From Setophaga petechia (Eukaryota > Chordata > Aves > Passeriformes > Parulidae): a stretch of DNA of 64,000 nt. A program made the position numbers and the translations under genes. Position 1 is the first letter of the stretch. Every line of letters starts with the position of its first letter. The DNA lies in NCBI GenBank assembly GCA_024362935.1, contig JANCRA010000003.1, positions 36,207,291 to 36,271,290 of the forward strand. Reading direction: 5' to 3'. This document shows, in pieces, positions 49,516 through 62,462 of the stretch. The notes beneath the pieces are model-generated. The model was not told where the DNA came from. It worked only from the letters and a program-made list of their open reading frames with translations, and ran no database searches.

Positions 49516-52500
49516 CCAGGATATAATGATATTCTGAATGATAGCAAAGATGCAGCCAGTATGCAGAGGTTACCCTACTTTTGCTTTTGCAGCTGTTATG
49601 TGGGAATGCAATCGAAATTCTTTATTGGAAGAATCAGAAGTGCTATTTGGCACATCCTGTCAGGGAGAAATAAGGCTCACCCACAGAGACTTTTTCAGAT
49701 TTAGGAGATGATAAATTTTAAGGCAGATATGAAAATCTTCAGCTTGCTTTAGCATTTTAAAGGCAAGTTTTCACAGATGTTTTAGAAGTGAATAACATCC
49801 AGCTTTTGATGGGTTGTTCCTGCCATCACTTTACTAGATGAAAGGAGACCTGCATTATCCAAACTGAAGTGAGAGATGTTGAAATACTCGGTTATGGAAA
49901 ACTGTGGGTAGGGCCTTCTCTGAGACTGAGACAATCACTTGCCTAAAAGGGGAAAATGCTCAGAGAGCATCCTTGACAGACTTTACAATCACCCAGGATG
50001 TACTATATCCTCCCAGTTCTGGTTTCTGTCCTGTTGGAATAGTCCTTTGTTCTGAGGTGAAGAGTATAATTTCATGCACAGAACTTACTTACTGTTTATA
50101 CTGACAGTCTACCTCATTAACTGTTAATTTACAGGTTTCCATAAAATATCTGCCACTAACAAACAGATTATACATTTAGAGACATAGTATTATCCAGTTC
50201 ACTCCAACATTTATGCTAACAATAAGCTAGTTTGGTAAGGAAGATCAAAGGAAGATTTCCTTCCCTAGCACGAATGAAAATAACTCACATTTTTCAAACT
50301 TTTAGTAGTTCAAGATTTAAATACTCAAGAAAAAAAAAAACCCAAACAAACCATGGTTTGTGACTCATCTGGGGTGTTTACAAGTCCAGAAAAGCTATAT
50401 GATCACACATGTTGGTTGTTAGATGTAGTATCCTTATGATAGCCATTAGTATTAAGGGGCTCTTCAGAGCCTCCATACCCTGATGAACACAATCCAGTAG
50501 TTTTAATAAACATTTTCCTTACAGACTGATTCTACCTAATCTTCTGGAAAGCTTCTACTCCCTTTCTCTGTTTTTCATAGTCATTGTCATGGTATCTGAC
50601 TACTCTGCATTTCACTTAACCTAGTTTTTAACTCTTTTTGTTTCATATAAAATAAAAAAATTGCTAACCTCCTCTTAAATGTTGTGTGATATTCTAAATG
50701 GGTTGTAGAATGCATCACATTTTAACCAAGAAAGGCAGGCAGCTTTCTGTCATCTGACTCTGTCTTGAAAAATTAATTCTAATATCTTTTTTTTTTAAAG
50801 CTCCTACACTGATAGGTCATAGCTGGGAAAGGAAATGCTTCATAAAATCAATGAGTCACTTCTGATCTGTTGCCTACTCCTCTGCTAAGGTCACCCCTGC
50901 CAGACTGCTCATCACCTGATGGAGATAACACAATGTAAATGGGTATCTCCAAGGGGAAAACAAAAACACCATAACAGCTCTCCTTTTTACCTGCTGTCTG
51001 TAAAAGATATGATTTTTTCCCTAGAAACTTGTCCTTAGTAAAACAGGTACAATCTTGAAGGTCATTAAACTGAATTTAGGTAAACAGCTTCTGGGACTGT
51101 GAGCTCCTTGTCACTGTTCTTTCTGGTAAAACTTTCTGCTATGAAAATTCCTACTGACCCTTTAATGACATAGCAGAGGATGTACACATTTGGCTACTAA
51201 GAGCTGATCCTAGACTGTTAATCCTGCATGTCACTGACAAAATTTGCCCTTTGATGGTCTCACTGTAAACAACATAGATCAGATCCTTTCTGATCAGAGG
51301 AAACAGCAAGCTCTTCCCATACTGGCCCTTTCCCAAAGCTGTTTTTCAAAGTGGTCATTCATTCTTCATTGACACATCCAAGCCCACACAGTTAAAACAA
51401 GTTCCAAAAAGTCAGAAGCTACTTTTAAAACCTTTTGATCTTGAGCTAATTTTAAACCTACTCCAGCTGAAATATTTACTGCATGTCTTCCTCATAAATT
51501 ATGTCATATTCAAAAAGTGAAAATCCTATTTCAGCATCATCATCTCAAGTGGAAAAACTGCAAATCCTCCAACAGAAAATTAGGGAACATTTGTTCTGTC
51601 TGTAACAGCTCAAGTGTGCAGCAATTTTTTTCCTGGCACAGATGTGTTTAGGCTTGCTAGCTAAGGAAACTATTGTAGCTATTCTGCTGTGTCCCTGAAG
51701 CCAGGCATCCTATGGCTACAAATGACTGTATTATTTAATCTTGAAAAGACAAGACTTTGAATAAGAGAAAGCATTTCTAAAAGAAAAGTTACCAAGAACT
51801 CTGGGATCTGACTGCATAATTCAATCTCATTCCATTTTTTGAATGAAAATGGAATGCTGCTGAAATGATGTATTTGTGCCTTGGGAATACACTCAACGAA
51901 CATTGAAGTGCAATGATGTACTTTTTTCAGCCTTGGATAAAAGTCAGCTTTGTCTATAAGAGTACAGGAAAATATGCTCTCTGAGCATTTCACAAACATT
52001 AATCACTTCATCCCTCCATTGGAAAGATATGTACATTGTCCTTCATTTGCAAAGTACTTAACACTGCTTCCAGCCTTAGGGTGCATCTGAAATTCTTTGA
52101 AGGGGTTTCAGTTTTAGTTAGCATTTGGTATTTTCTCCTGCAAAATATGTTTGGTAAAATACCTCTATGGAAACACTCAGTTTTGAAATGTAAAAGACAT
52201 CAAATCATCAGGCATGTATGCACTTTTATATTGAATGCTACCATTTTGCTCATGTAAATGCGACACAGCTTTTGCAATTTACCAAGAAGTAACTCAAAAA
52301 TAAAAGACCTGGTGAAATTCTGATGAAGCCTAAGCAACAAATGCATATTGCAACTAAATACTAGCTGGCTCTTTGAGTGAACTTCATTTCTTCTTGCCCT
52401 TTACATTTCCTTTCATCCATATCTGATCTTTTTGCTTAAAAGTTTTAGCAAGTCACGTTTTTACCTGTTCAGCTGCTGAGACTAAAACCAGCTAAAAGTA

Positions 52501-54329
52501 AATACACTTTATAACAGCCTAAAAAAAGCAACAGATTTAGGAAAGGTGGAAAGCACAGGAAAGTAATTTAAAAGTATAGCAGCAACGCAAATATGGAACT
52601 TTATCAGAAATAAGGTAAAAATAAATCTTATACCCCAAAACCTAGAAAATGCTAATTTTTTTTGCTGTCCCTGAGAGACAACAATAGTCCTTTAAATTGG
52701 AGCAAGTAAAGAAAATGTCACGTTTAGATTAATTTTTGAGATGTGAACAGATGTGGTTCTGCTGTGTTCTTAACCTTGTATGCCTGCTTAAGTTCACACA
52801 AATGACTGAGTCCTGGCTATGGGAGATTAAAAGAACCTAAGGTTGATGTTTAATCACATTTCACTACACCTTTCAATTAACATCTCTCTATGGTTCTCCC
52901 CTCCTGTTGACAGTGGCTATCATGGCTCGTTCATAGCTCATCATTGACAAAGAGATTCAATGTTGTCCAAGGATATAGAAAATGGCAATCTGTACACTAG
53001 GGCTGAGGCAGATCACATTCAGTTTGACGTCTGACTGCAGGAACTGGTTCCAGAACAAGCTCTGCTTTGGTCTCTGCAGGTGTCACCAGTGCTGCAGAAG
53101 AAAACATGCAGTGCAGCTATGGGAACATTCCCTCCAGGAGCAACAGACTCAGTATTGAATAGAACACTTTACAATGGACAGTTAAAATATTCTCGCTCTC
53201 ACCTTTTACAACATTCTATATATAAAATGGCACAAATTTTCACATTAAGTGTTAATTTTGTCTTTGTTTTTTAAGACCAAAACCTCAAGTATATCTGTGA
53301 ATGGAAAGGATACAACATGCCTATAGTACTGTATTATCACATTTTAAATGCTATCACATGGATTTATATATGATCACAGAGAATTATAGATCCAGTTAGA
53401 TCTGTGGCAAACAGGCTGTATAGTGAACAATATCATACAGTTTCATTTACCAATTCTTGAAAAAAATTAGGAGTCAGCTGCTTTGAAGTTGTACTTTGAT
53501 CTCACTGAGACCTACAGCCTGGCTTGTAGCCAAAGAAAGGGAGATGCCACGAATGAAAACTTGGGCACCAGAATTTTAGAGTAGTATCAAGAACACAGAC
53601 AGAGGGAAGCTGAGACTGCTAGGAAGTCAAATTTCATTTTATGATCACTAAATATTGGGTGGTATCACGCAAAACAGATAAAGAAATTTTTGTGGTGCTG
53701 ACTCCCATGTTATGCTTTGAACCTGCTATTAAGATTGGCCAGTAATTCTAAATAGCTTCCTGAGGTCACACCATTCACTGCACACTTAAGGTCCAGAAGA
53801 AAAGACATGCAGGTGAACAGACTAGTTAGGCATGAACTCAGACAAGCTTCATTGTTAAACCGTGATTGAATGTAAAACAAGAACATTTTCATCCCTGTCT
53901 TCAGTCACACTCTTCAATGATGTTTGAAAAACATATCTTCAGTTCATTACTACAATTATCACTCTGATTTCCTTCATGAGGTCTCAGATTTTTAGCTCCT
54001 CATCTGAGGTCATCGTGTGGCCCAAGGGTGGGGGTGATGCACCACCACACACCCTCCCTCTTCGAAGCCTCTAGGATGTTTTGCCCAACTACTTCAAAAG
54101 AAGATCAATAGGTCCTCATGCACGTATTTTGCAGTTTCACAATTTTGCTTACACAAAATCCTTATCTTGTAACAGAGGGAAAATATTATCATTTTTCGCA
54201 TTGTATACACATTATATGAAAAAAACCTTTATGTACTTTTACAAAGTTACCTATTCTTTATCCTAAATTGAAGTCCCTATGATAACACACTCCTTTTTGT
54301 TTCTTTACAGGCTAGAAGATCTTCAGACA
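49516..54329. other. Non-coding DNA, no gene seen
   Basis: Unique AT-rich sequence with an 11-base A run at 50330-50340 and chance ORFs up to 106 codons (51679-51999, -). An acceptor-like TTTGGTCTCTGCAG (about 53067-53080) and one at about 54294-54310 are isolated. No repeat family is recognised. Confidence 0.6.
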
Positions 54330-54391
54330 GAGCTTTCTTTTGCCCTTCCTTTGTTCCTCCTTCCCTTCCCTTCGTTCCTCCCTCCCTCTCG
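54330..54391 (+). repeat. Pyrimidine-rich low-complexity tract
   Basis: A C/T-rich run of TTCC, CTCC and TTCCC words interrupted by a few G. It resembles a decayed TTCC/TTCCC microsatellite. Confidence 0.75.
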
Positions 54392-54567
54392 GCATAATTT
54401 ATCGACATGGGCTGTCTGACATTTCATTGTGATGATTACCTCTGGGAAGGAGACTTGATTATTAATAGGTCAGCTGGACTCTTTATGCTTAAAGAACAAA
54501 GTTTCCCTCTCTTGCAAATGCACCCTGAGTTTAAGGATACCTAATTTAATACTTTGACTCTTTGCAA

Positions 54568-54706
54568 AGCGATCACAGAATATTCAGAGCTGGAAGGGAT
54601 CCATCAGGATCATCAAGTCCATCTCTTAAGTGAATAGTCTATTCAGGGATCAAAATCCATGACCTTGGTGTTCCTAGCACCATGCTCTAACCAACTGAGT
54701 GCCCTG
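54568..54706 (-). mobile_element. tRNA-Ile-derived SINE with CR1 tail (TguSINE1-like)
   Basis: On the minus strand the element starts with CACTCAGTTGGTTAGAGC, then TGGTGCTAGGAACACCAAGG and a B-box-like GATTTTGATCC: the order and sequence of a tRNA-Ile gene body (TAGCTCAGTTGGTTAGAGC, GTGGTGCTAATAACGCCAAGG, GGTTCGATCC). It then continues into GACTTGATGATCCTGATGG, ATCCCTTCCAGCTC and GAATATTCTGTGATC, a typical CR1 3' end. A tRNA-Ile head joined to a CR1 tail is the make-up of TguSINE1, described from zebra finch and other passerines. The anticodon region and B box are mutated, so it is a retroposon relic and not a working tRNA. Confidence 0.75.
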
Positions 54707-54879
54707 ATATGCTGAAGAGAGGCTTACTAGCAACTACATCAGGTGTTAATGACAGATAAATTGATATCAAACATGAAATGTTCTGGAATCACTTTGTTTC
54801 TTGAGTTAAACACCCAAGACTAATTCAGAATAGCATGCCTGTACCTTTGTTTTCCATGTGTAAAACAGAACTGTATCTC

Positions 54880-55260
54880 TCTTCACACAGCTGATATAAA
54901 TATTAATGTCTTTGCTAAGAACTATGACACAGCATCATGAAGAGGCCAATAGATTGGCCTTTAATTCTATATTCAGTGAAAGTATTAGATGGCATTTAGT
55001 AAATAAAGCATGAGAGTCTGTGCAATAAAGGCTGAAGATGAAAGGCACTATTGAACAGCTACCATTCAGTAAGTACTACCCAATTGGTGCACTAAATGAG
55101 GCAGAGGACCCACGGGAAACATTTGATCTTGTAATTAAAGACTATCAGAAAGGCATATGCAGAGGGGATCTGAATAAAGGCTGCGCTGGAAACATTAATT
55201 CTGGAATTTCCTAACTTCAGAGCGTTCTATTTTTCAAACTTGATTTATTTTAATGTCATT
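54880..55260. promoter_or_regulatory. Candidate conserved non-coding (enhancer-like) element
   Basis: Dense developmental-type motifs lie together. They include a palindromic pair of CCAAT boxes (54943-54960), TTTAATT, CAATAAA (Hox/Cdx-like), GTAATTAAAG and CATTAATTC. The sequence shows no repeats and no ORF. This texture is typical of deeply conserved enhancers near developmental genes, but conservation cannot be tested from one sequence. Confidence 0.25.
54943..54960. promoter_or_regulatory. Palindromic double CCAAT box
   Basis: AGGCCAAT-AG-ATTGGCCT gives two CCAAT cores (NF-Y type) on opposite strands within 18 bases. The perfect 8-base arms also contain outward-facing NFI half-sites (TTGGC). 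Confidence 0.4.
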
Positions 55261-58200
55261 TTAAGGAAATATGTAATATATATGATATTTGCAGTCTTTT
55301 ATACTAAACTGTGCTTCACTCACAGCTTCTGAGGGGAGGAATTTTATTGTCAAGGGCATCAGTGAATGGTAAAATATCTTCGAAATCACAAAGGAGAGTG
55401 ACATACCCTAAGCAGACATACCAAACATTGTCAGAATAACAATAAGATGTAAGAGAGCTGAGGCCCATTCAATAAGTGCAGCTGTTAAAAGAAAAGTTTC
55501 TCTCTGGTGAAAAGCCCCATTACTCAACAAATTTTAGGAGTAGGCACTGGAAAAGATATGAATGAGAATGACCTTGTTTTGACAGGGAAGGAGAAAAGGC
55601 CTTGTGGAATCTGAAAGGGCTCTTTCTAGATTACAGCTCAGCACTATTTCAATCCACTTCTGCCCTGGGGTAGCTCACTGTTACACATGTTGCTGTTCTC
55701 TCTGCTGAAGTCTGGGTTGGACTTTATCTTAAGTAAATGTGGAAAGGTTTGCAGCCAAGAGCTCTGATTAATAACTAGGGAAGACTTTGTTCAGAATCAT
55801 TGACATGGCTCCTCTCAGAGGTTCTTTGAAGGTGATGGTGTCACAGTCTGAGGGAAATGTGTAGCTGGTTCAATTTTACCCAGAGGTACAGCTCAGCTGC
55901 TGAGCTGACTTTAAATTTTTCTGCTATGCAGAACCTGGAAGTAGATTCCTAATGTGAATAATCATATCAGTATTATTACTGAACCATGACATAAAAGCAT
56001 CATTTAGGATTGTATCCTATTGGTTTGATAACTATGCTTTTCCATGTCCAGAAGTCAGGCCTTGCCAGCAGGAACTCATCTCAAAATCTCAGTCAGACTG
56101 ATGAAGACACTTCTTCTGGAACATTCACTTACTGTCAAGGAAAGTCATAGAATCAAACATCATCATCCAAACATTCTAGAGAGAGCCCCGGATTGTGGTA
56201 GGCCTGTTTTGCTTCAGTGTTGGGATCACACTATTTATACAAAGAAAGAAGAAGCAGCTTCAATGTAGTACTGTAGCGACCTACTAATAGTACAGCAGAG
56301 TTAGTATCTTTTCTTAGGAGTGTGCTGCTTTATGTGGGCACATCAGTATATTTAGCATAAATGTTCCCATTTAGCAAAATGGTTCCTTGCTTCATGCAAG
56401 CAGCTCAGACTGCTTTTGTCTGCAGTCAGAAGCACCTTCCATCACAAAAAGTCACTTAGCCAGCAGAAAATAGACCTTTAAGTAGTTGTGATTAATTAAA
56501 AAAAAATTTTATGGTGCACAAGTCTCTCAGATGTTACTGCTAAATTCCAGTTCAAATTCTACATATCTATATGTTATGATGCGCAAAATCTAAGTGTTCA
56601 TCACATTCTTCCCACACCAGACATTTAGAGTACTGTGATATATATCTGCAAGGTACAACTGGCACATATTGCAGAGTTGATCATTATGTAAATGAACACA
56701 TTTTTAGGTCAGCAAATCAACAGAAACTACAGTTCTAGTCTCATTGTGAATAATATTATTTATTTCTTCAAACTTCTACATTAAGAAATGAAAAGAAATA
56801 CCTTAGCACTACAGATTCACAAATATTTTAAAAACTTTAGCATTTTTGTTCTATGCAGAGCATAGTTTGTGACTTTATCAGTTTGTTTTCCTTAAAGCCA
56901 ACTAAATGGCAAGAAATCTTGTCTGATCTTTCTAGTAAACACGACTTCAGACAGAGACAGTTTTATAGTGTAAATAGCAGTCAGGTTAAATTGCCACTAT
57001 AAAAACTTTCTACTCATGATCAGTGGTTTCTACTTTTCTAGAATGTATTTGCATTTTGACTTTGCAAAAGCAGAATATATTTTTTTTTTGTTCTTGTTGC
57101 TCTTGAATATATAAAGAACCCAGCCCAGCAGCTAAATCAAGATAAAAGACATCAGTATTCTCTTTTCCCTGGGATGTATCAACCATCATTAGGAATGCAG
57201 ACAGTAAAAAGGCAATTTGGGACTCTGAGAGCAGGTTGCAAAAATAATTTACAGTTGTGTTCACTGTTGGCATAATACTAAATCACATCAAGACTCTTCA
57301 TTTGTTCAGGCTACATTCAGTATCATATTTAAAACAAGTCTTTCCACTGGTGTTTTTATTGTTTTTTGCAAATAGGATATTTTCTTCTAGAGGTCTAATG
57401 TGCCAATAGAGACATCTCTGCACAGATACCAATTAGTTACTTATGTTGTAACGATAGACATTACAAATCAGGCACAGTGTGGAATGAAAGGAACTTATTA
57501 CAGCATTTGTCAGGCAAAGTTGTTTCTCCTTCCTTTTCAATTATATGCAGGAGCAGTTCAATCAATGCTCATATATTAAATTTACTGCCAGTTTTAATTA
57601 CTGAAAATCTAGGACAAACACACTGAAGTCTTACATATTTACATATTTTACATATTTTTTCTTTCTGGAACATTTTTCTATTGAGTGCCATCTCAAAGTG
57701 CTTCATAAACTGTGAGTTAATCAAGAGAGCCACATGCAGAAGTTAATAATGTTGCCCCTTTCTGTAAGCAGTCTCTACTTTAATAAATAATTTTTCTAGC
57801 ATCTCAGACTGAACAGTGGAAAAATCAGAAAACCTCTGATTCTCATAATGACTCAGTTTGATGTGTACCAAGTAAAGCTATCTTCTGTCCCCTTCAACTA
57901 TGATCTGACACAGAAATACATGTTGGGATATAACTTCAAAATATGATTACCTTTGGTTTGTTGTGATTCTCCTCTGTTTACAAAAACACTTTCCCTCTTT
58001 GCTGGATTCCCTAGTTCCTTCTTCCATGAGCCAGAGACTGCTGTCACCGAGATGTGTTTTCACTGCTGCTGCACTGCTATGCAAACTCTCATATCACTCA
58101 AAAACCAAAGGTTTGTCTGAGTCCTTGTCCTGTCCTTGGCACAAATCTGATCTTTATACTGTGAAATATGTATACTAACCTTCTTTTCTACACTGCTCAT

Positions 58201-60929
58201 TTTCAAGCTTTGTAACTCTGAACTCTTATTATCAAGATCTGTAGCTCTGTAACTCTGGGTTCCAGACAGGGAAGAAACACCCAACCAGCGCAGGCATGAG
58301 CCATTTCACATAGATTCCAAGCTTGTCTTTTAAGACTACAAAGTAGTTTAGATCAGTAAATACCTCCCCCGCTGAAAAGGTTTAAAAAAAATTTTCTTGA
58401 TTAGTAAATTTTAATATTCTTCTTCCTCGTGCCTCTGGAAGGTTAATATTCTTAAAGAAGAAAAAAAAAACCGCCTAAAACCAAAAATATTTAGCAAAAA
58501 GAGAAGTGTTTTAATCTGGACTCCAGAGTATCCCTAATCCTCTGAATTTTCAGGTGCTTCTCTGAAGTGCCCTCAGACGCTATCTGGGTCACAGGCTGCC
58601 CTCTTGGTTTTGAGACCCCAGTTCTTTTCGCCAGCGTTAGAGCTCACAGATTATTTCCACATTATTCACTACCGTAGTGACTGACATGCTTTTGTCCTTC
58701 AAAGCAAGGCTTTTACAGTGTGGTAACAGTGCTAAGAACTCATTTCCTCTGAACTACAAATCTGAAAAGAGGCTACGATGGCTTGTGGCACCCTGTCAAA
58801 TACTGTAAATTGTTCTCACGGCACCGTATTTCAAAGCCGATGGCAGTGTAAACTTATGGGTGGGTACGGTTGGAAGGTAACACCCACAGTGAAATTGTGG
58901 GGTATCAAATCTGCTCTCTGTCAAGGAGGTCAGAACAAATTGGCTCACTTCAAGAAACAGAATATTTTTTCTGTCAGGTCTTCAGAACTAGGCTAGATTC
59001 CAAATCCTATGTGTGTTAATTCCATCTTGTGTATTGCTGACTGATGATTTGTGAAAATGGAAGAAATATGAAAGAAGAAACATTTGCTCTCCTATATTTG
59101 TATTGTCTTGACAGGGAAAGAAAAAGGAAGTTTTTGTCTCTATTAAATCTTATTGATGATGCTGGCACCAAATCTGTGCCATTCTTTTTGAAAACTATTT
59201 CTGAAGTTCTGTGGATTTGATTGCACAAAACTCCAGTAGTGCTTCAAGACAGATGGAATATAACTATTAAAAAACTCTTCATTTTAAAAAAGAAAATTGA
59301 AAATATTTTATATTTAACAATGAAGTTACGAAAACCTGTATGATGACTTAATTTATCACTGTACTAAAAGCATAATATGAAATACTAGAAGAGAATGTAG
59401 TATACTTGCTATCATAGCGTTAATGCCTAGCAAATTACCAAGATGGTAGAAGTAAGTTGTCAAATTCCAAACATTCACTTCATTGACTTGAAAATTCAAT
59501 CAAACTGGCTGCAACCTCTTCCTATGGCACAGAAAAAAGCCATTATTAAAAAAAAAAAAAATTAATTACAGATTCCATGTAAGGGAAGAAATTTCGACAG
59601 ACTTGATAAAAAGGTAAAAATTTTGTTTCTTCTTCTAGCCCAGGAATAAAGTCTGGCTATAAAAAGGAGAAGATGAACTAGTTTTAGAAAGATAAAGGAT
59701 TTGGTGATAAGAAAACGTCTCTGATGCATTAATAATTAGTGTTTTTCTTAGAGACCTTTCCTGGTGGTATGGAAAGATCTGCATGAGGTCAGGCATAAAG
59801 TAACTTTGCTTAGATTTAGAAGAAAATGAAAAATAAACCAAAGATTTTGATTGTTTTCCAATTTTCTTTCGGCTTGCCATAATTTTTAAGACAATCATTA
59901 CATAATTAATAAAAATGTAGAATAATTTTAAAAAATTGATATCATCATTAAGGACTTTAATGACTATAGAGTCAGCTTTCTAAATTATCTACATTATGCT
60001 TACCGTGTCCTCCTGCATCAGTAAAAACAAATGCCATATACAAGAAATGCCCTATAGAAAATGATACATATATATAATAGGATAAAACTGGAATGCACCA
60101 GTGGAAATAGAATTTAAGAAGTATGAAGCAAATAATCTACTCACTGATTTGAATAATGATCCAAATCCTGTAATTTCAATCTCTTTGAGTTAATTCAGCC
60201 TGCATAAAAAGCACAATAAAACAAAGAAAAGCATTGTTTTACAGATCACCTCAAGGACTTGCAACAGCTTATAGCACAGTGAGCTTTGTAAGAAGCTTAG
60301 CAAGTGAATTTTGGGGAAGCCTTGAGTTTCCAAGGAATTATTGGCCTGAGGCAATGAACCAATTATAAGAGCAGAAGGGATAGCAGCATGTTTTTCTTCT
60401 CTGGTTGTATGGATCCCAAAAGATGGCTTATGATAATTTTCCATTGTGCTTTTTCCTCTTTCCCTTTCCATAAAATGCAGGCCTAGTAGTAAGTGTGAAA
60501 AGGTTTTTTTTGACAGCAAGCATAGCAAAATGAAACATGCCTAGCAGACACAAAAGATTGGGAGCATGAGAAAATGAAAATTGTCAATGTGTCCCATTGC
60601 CCATCAGTCTCACAATGTAATTATTAATTTTCTAAGGTAAGTGCATAGAATATTTCAATGAATTAAGGAGAAAGACCTGAACCTGAACGATGTTTTGAGT
60701 CCGGCTTAATCAATAGCATCAGGGAATACTGTGCTTAAATTATGAATATATTCATTTTTACTGAAGCTAAGGATTGTAAAAGATACCCTGCATGACAAGC
60801 TAAAAAAATTAATTTCTATCATTCTATTTGATCTCCAGGCTGTCAGTTATAGAGAGGTTATAGGCAATTTCATTCAGCTACACAGTACAACTCAAGTGTG
60901 TCCTATAACACTGAATACAGTCAGCATTA
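55261..60929. other. Non-coding DNA, no gene seen
   Basis: Unique AT-rich sequence. A perfect 19-base palindrome, CAGCTCAGC-T-GCTGAGCTG, lies at 55889-55907, and three copies of (T)TACATATTT lie at about 57631-57657. A TGTAACTCTG word is repeated at about 58211 and 58248, and A runs occur near 58465 and 59549. The longest frame is 112 codons (60190-60528, -), anonymous. Confidence 0.6.
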
Positions 60930-61260
60930 TTTATAAAACCAGCCTATGCCCTTATTTAATGATTTGGCAGTCGTGCTAAACCATTGAACCTTTTAGTGAA
61001 TGGTGTTAGCTGAATGTCAATACGTACATATGATTGCCTTTCATCTGCACAGAGAAATGGTAATTAGGATTTCCATTGAATTTCTGACAGAGGCGAAGCT
61101 GAATTAAAGCCTATTTATAAATATTTTAATATCATAAAACAGCCTTAGAGCATTCAATTTGAGCAGCACTGTAAATATGCCCTTCATTATGTAAAGGTTG
61201 GCTGTTTAATAACAATATGCAAATATCTTTGCAAGAGAACTTGCTTTTGTTTTTTCCCTT
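60930..61260. promoter_or_regulatory. Candidate conserved non-coding (enhancer-like) element
   Basis: A repeat-free AT-rich block with GGTAATTAGG, a GAATTAAAG word, CTATTTATAAATA (MEF2-like), CATTATG, TTTAATAACAA and a perfect POU octamer, ATGCAAAT (61217-61224). The clustering of homeodomain, MEF2 and POU words suggests a developmental enhancer. Cross-species conservation is not visible here. Confidence 0.3.
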
Positions 61261-62411
61261 CATTTTTTAGGCACAGTGCTTCTCCCACTGGGGAAAGTGT
61301 ACAGACAACCCTACTATCACTTTCATTGTTTATCTATGTATAGAACTTATTTATAGTTTACAGATGAATCAAAAACTTATAATCCTGGCAGCTTTTTTCA
61401 TTAAAGTTTATATTAAAACTTGCATAGTGTCATGGGAATATTCATTATTTACAAGTCAAAGTCTAGTTGCAGAAGCAGAAATTCAGACACTTTTTAGCAT
61501 GTATGAACTGTTGCATTCCACTGACTGCAGATAGGGATCCGTCCCATAAATCCAAATTCTTTCTCACACTAGAATTTCATTCACTTTGTCTGTTTCTAGA
61601 TAAAGCTGATCATCTTGCTCCAAGGGTGACTTCCTGCAGCCATGAGTAAGTGACTTTATTTTGGAATCAGATTTTCTGTGCCAAAAATGTCTGGAAACAC
61701 CTAGCTTATTAGCGTATTCCTTTTTTTTTTTTTTTAACAGGAATTCCAATTATGTTAGGATGACCCAGAGACAGCAAAAATTTGAAATGAATTTTGACAG
61801 ATGCGTGTGAGATTTCCAGTAAACTAACAAGGTGCAAGATGTAAAACTGCCATGAAAAACAGAGGAGGCAGACCAGAACAAAATAATATTCCTGCTCACC
61901 TGTAGAACCCCAGCAAGATTAAAGCCTATGATCTGCAAAGAAATCAAGAACATTCTGACAATTTTACTGCTAGTAAGCTATAGATATTCAGGGTTTTGTG
62001 AGGAACTGTCTTTCTATTCAGAGCAATATTATGTGTTCTGTGTCTTTTGTCTCTTTCTTTTACAAGGTGGTTTCATCCTTCATCATCAACTTGTGGTAGA
62101 TTTAAAAAAAATTAAATTCCTGTTTTGGCCTTTATGCATAGAATCTCTTTAACTTATCTTTCTGAATTTATACAACACTGACACAAATTTGCTATCTTTC
62201 TACTTGTTCTGAAGCTTGTTGCATTAGCTGAAGTAATATACAACAATTTATAGATCATTAAGCAATTTGTTTACAATGCCAGGGATCATTTTTGACCTAA
62301 TTTTTACGTGGGGGGTCAAAATAAGAGAAGCACAAAAACTTATATGTATGCTCTGAACAATAAGCACAGACAAGTGACTTTACAAAAGTTTTTGTGCAAG
62401 AGTTGCCTCAA
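61261..62411. other. Non-coding DNA, no gene seen
   Basis: Contains a donor-like ATGAGTAAGTG (about 61632-61642) and, about 95 bases on, a 15-T tract followed by AACAG (61721-61740). Together they would make a very short intron, but no coding exons flank it. Frames are at most 74 codons. Confidence 0.55.
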
Positions 62412-62462
62412 GGAATCATAGAGGAGAGATGGAAATGACCAAAGTGATGGAGATGTTCCCTT
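62412..62462 (-). mobile_element. Possible CR1 3'-end scrap
   Basis: AATCATAGAGGAGAGATGG and AAATGACCAAAGTGATGG resemble the reverse complement of a CR1 3' end (AATCATAGAATGGTT..GG, AAAGACCTTTAAGATC). It is short and diverged. Confidence 0.3.

Noticed and set aside
54640..54706. tRNA-Ile gene on the minus strand
   Set aside because: The anticodon region and B box are mutated, there is no acceptor-stem pairing, and it continues into a CR1 tail, so it is a SINE.
61632..61740. Good donor and poly-T acceptor pair as a small intron
   Set aside because: The upstream frame stops at the donor itself and no coding sequence follows the acceptor. T-runs of this length are common here.
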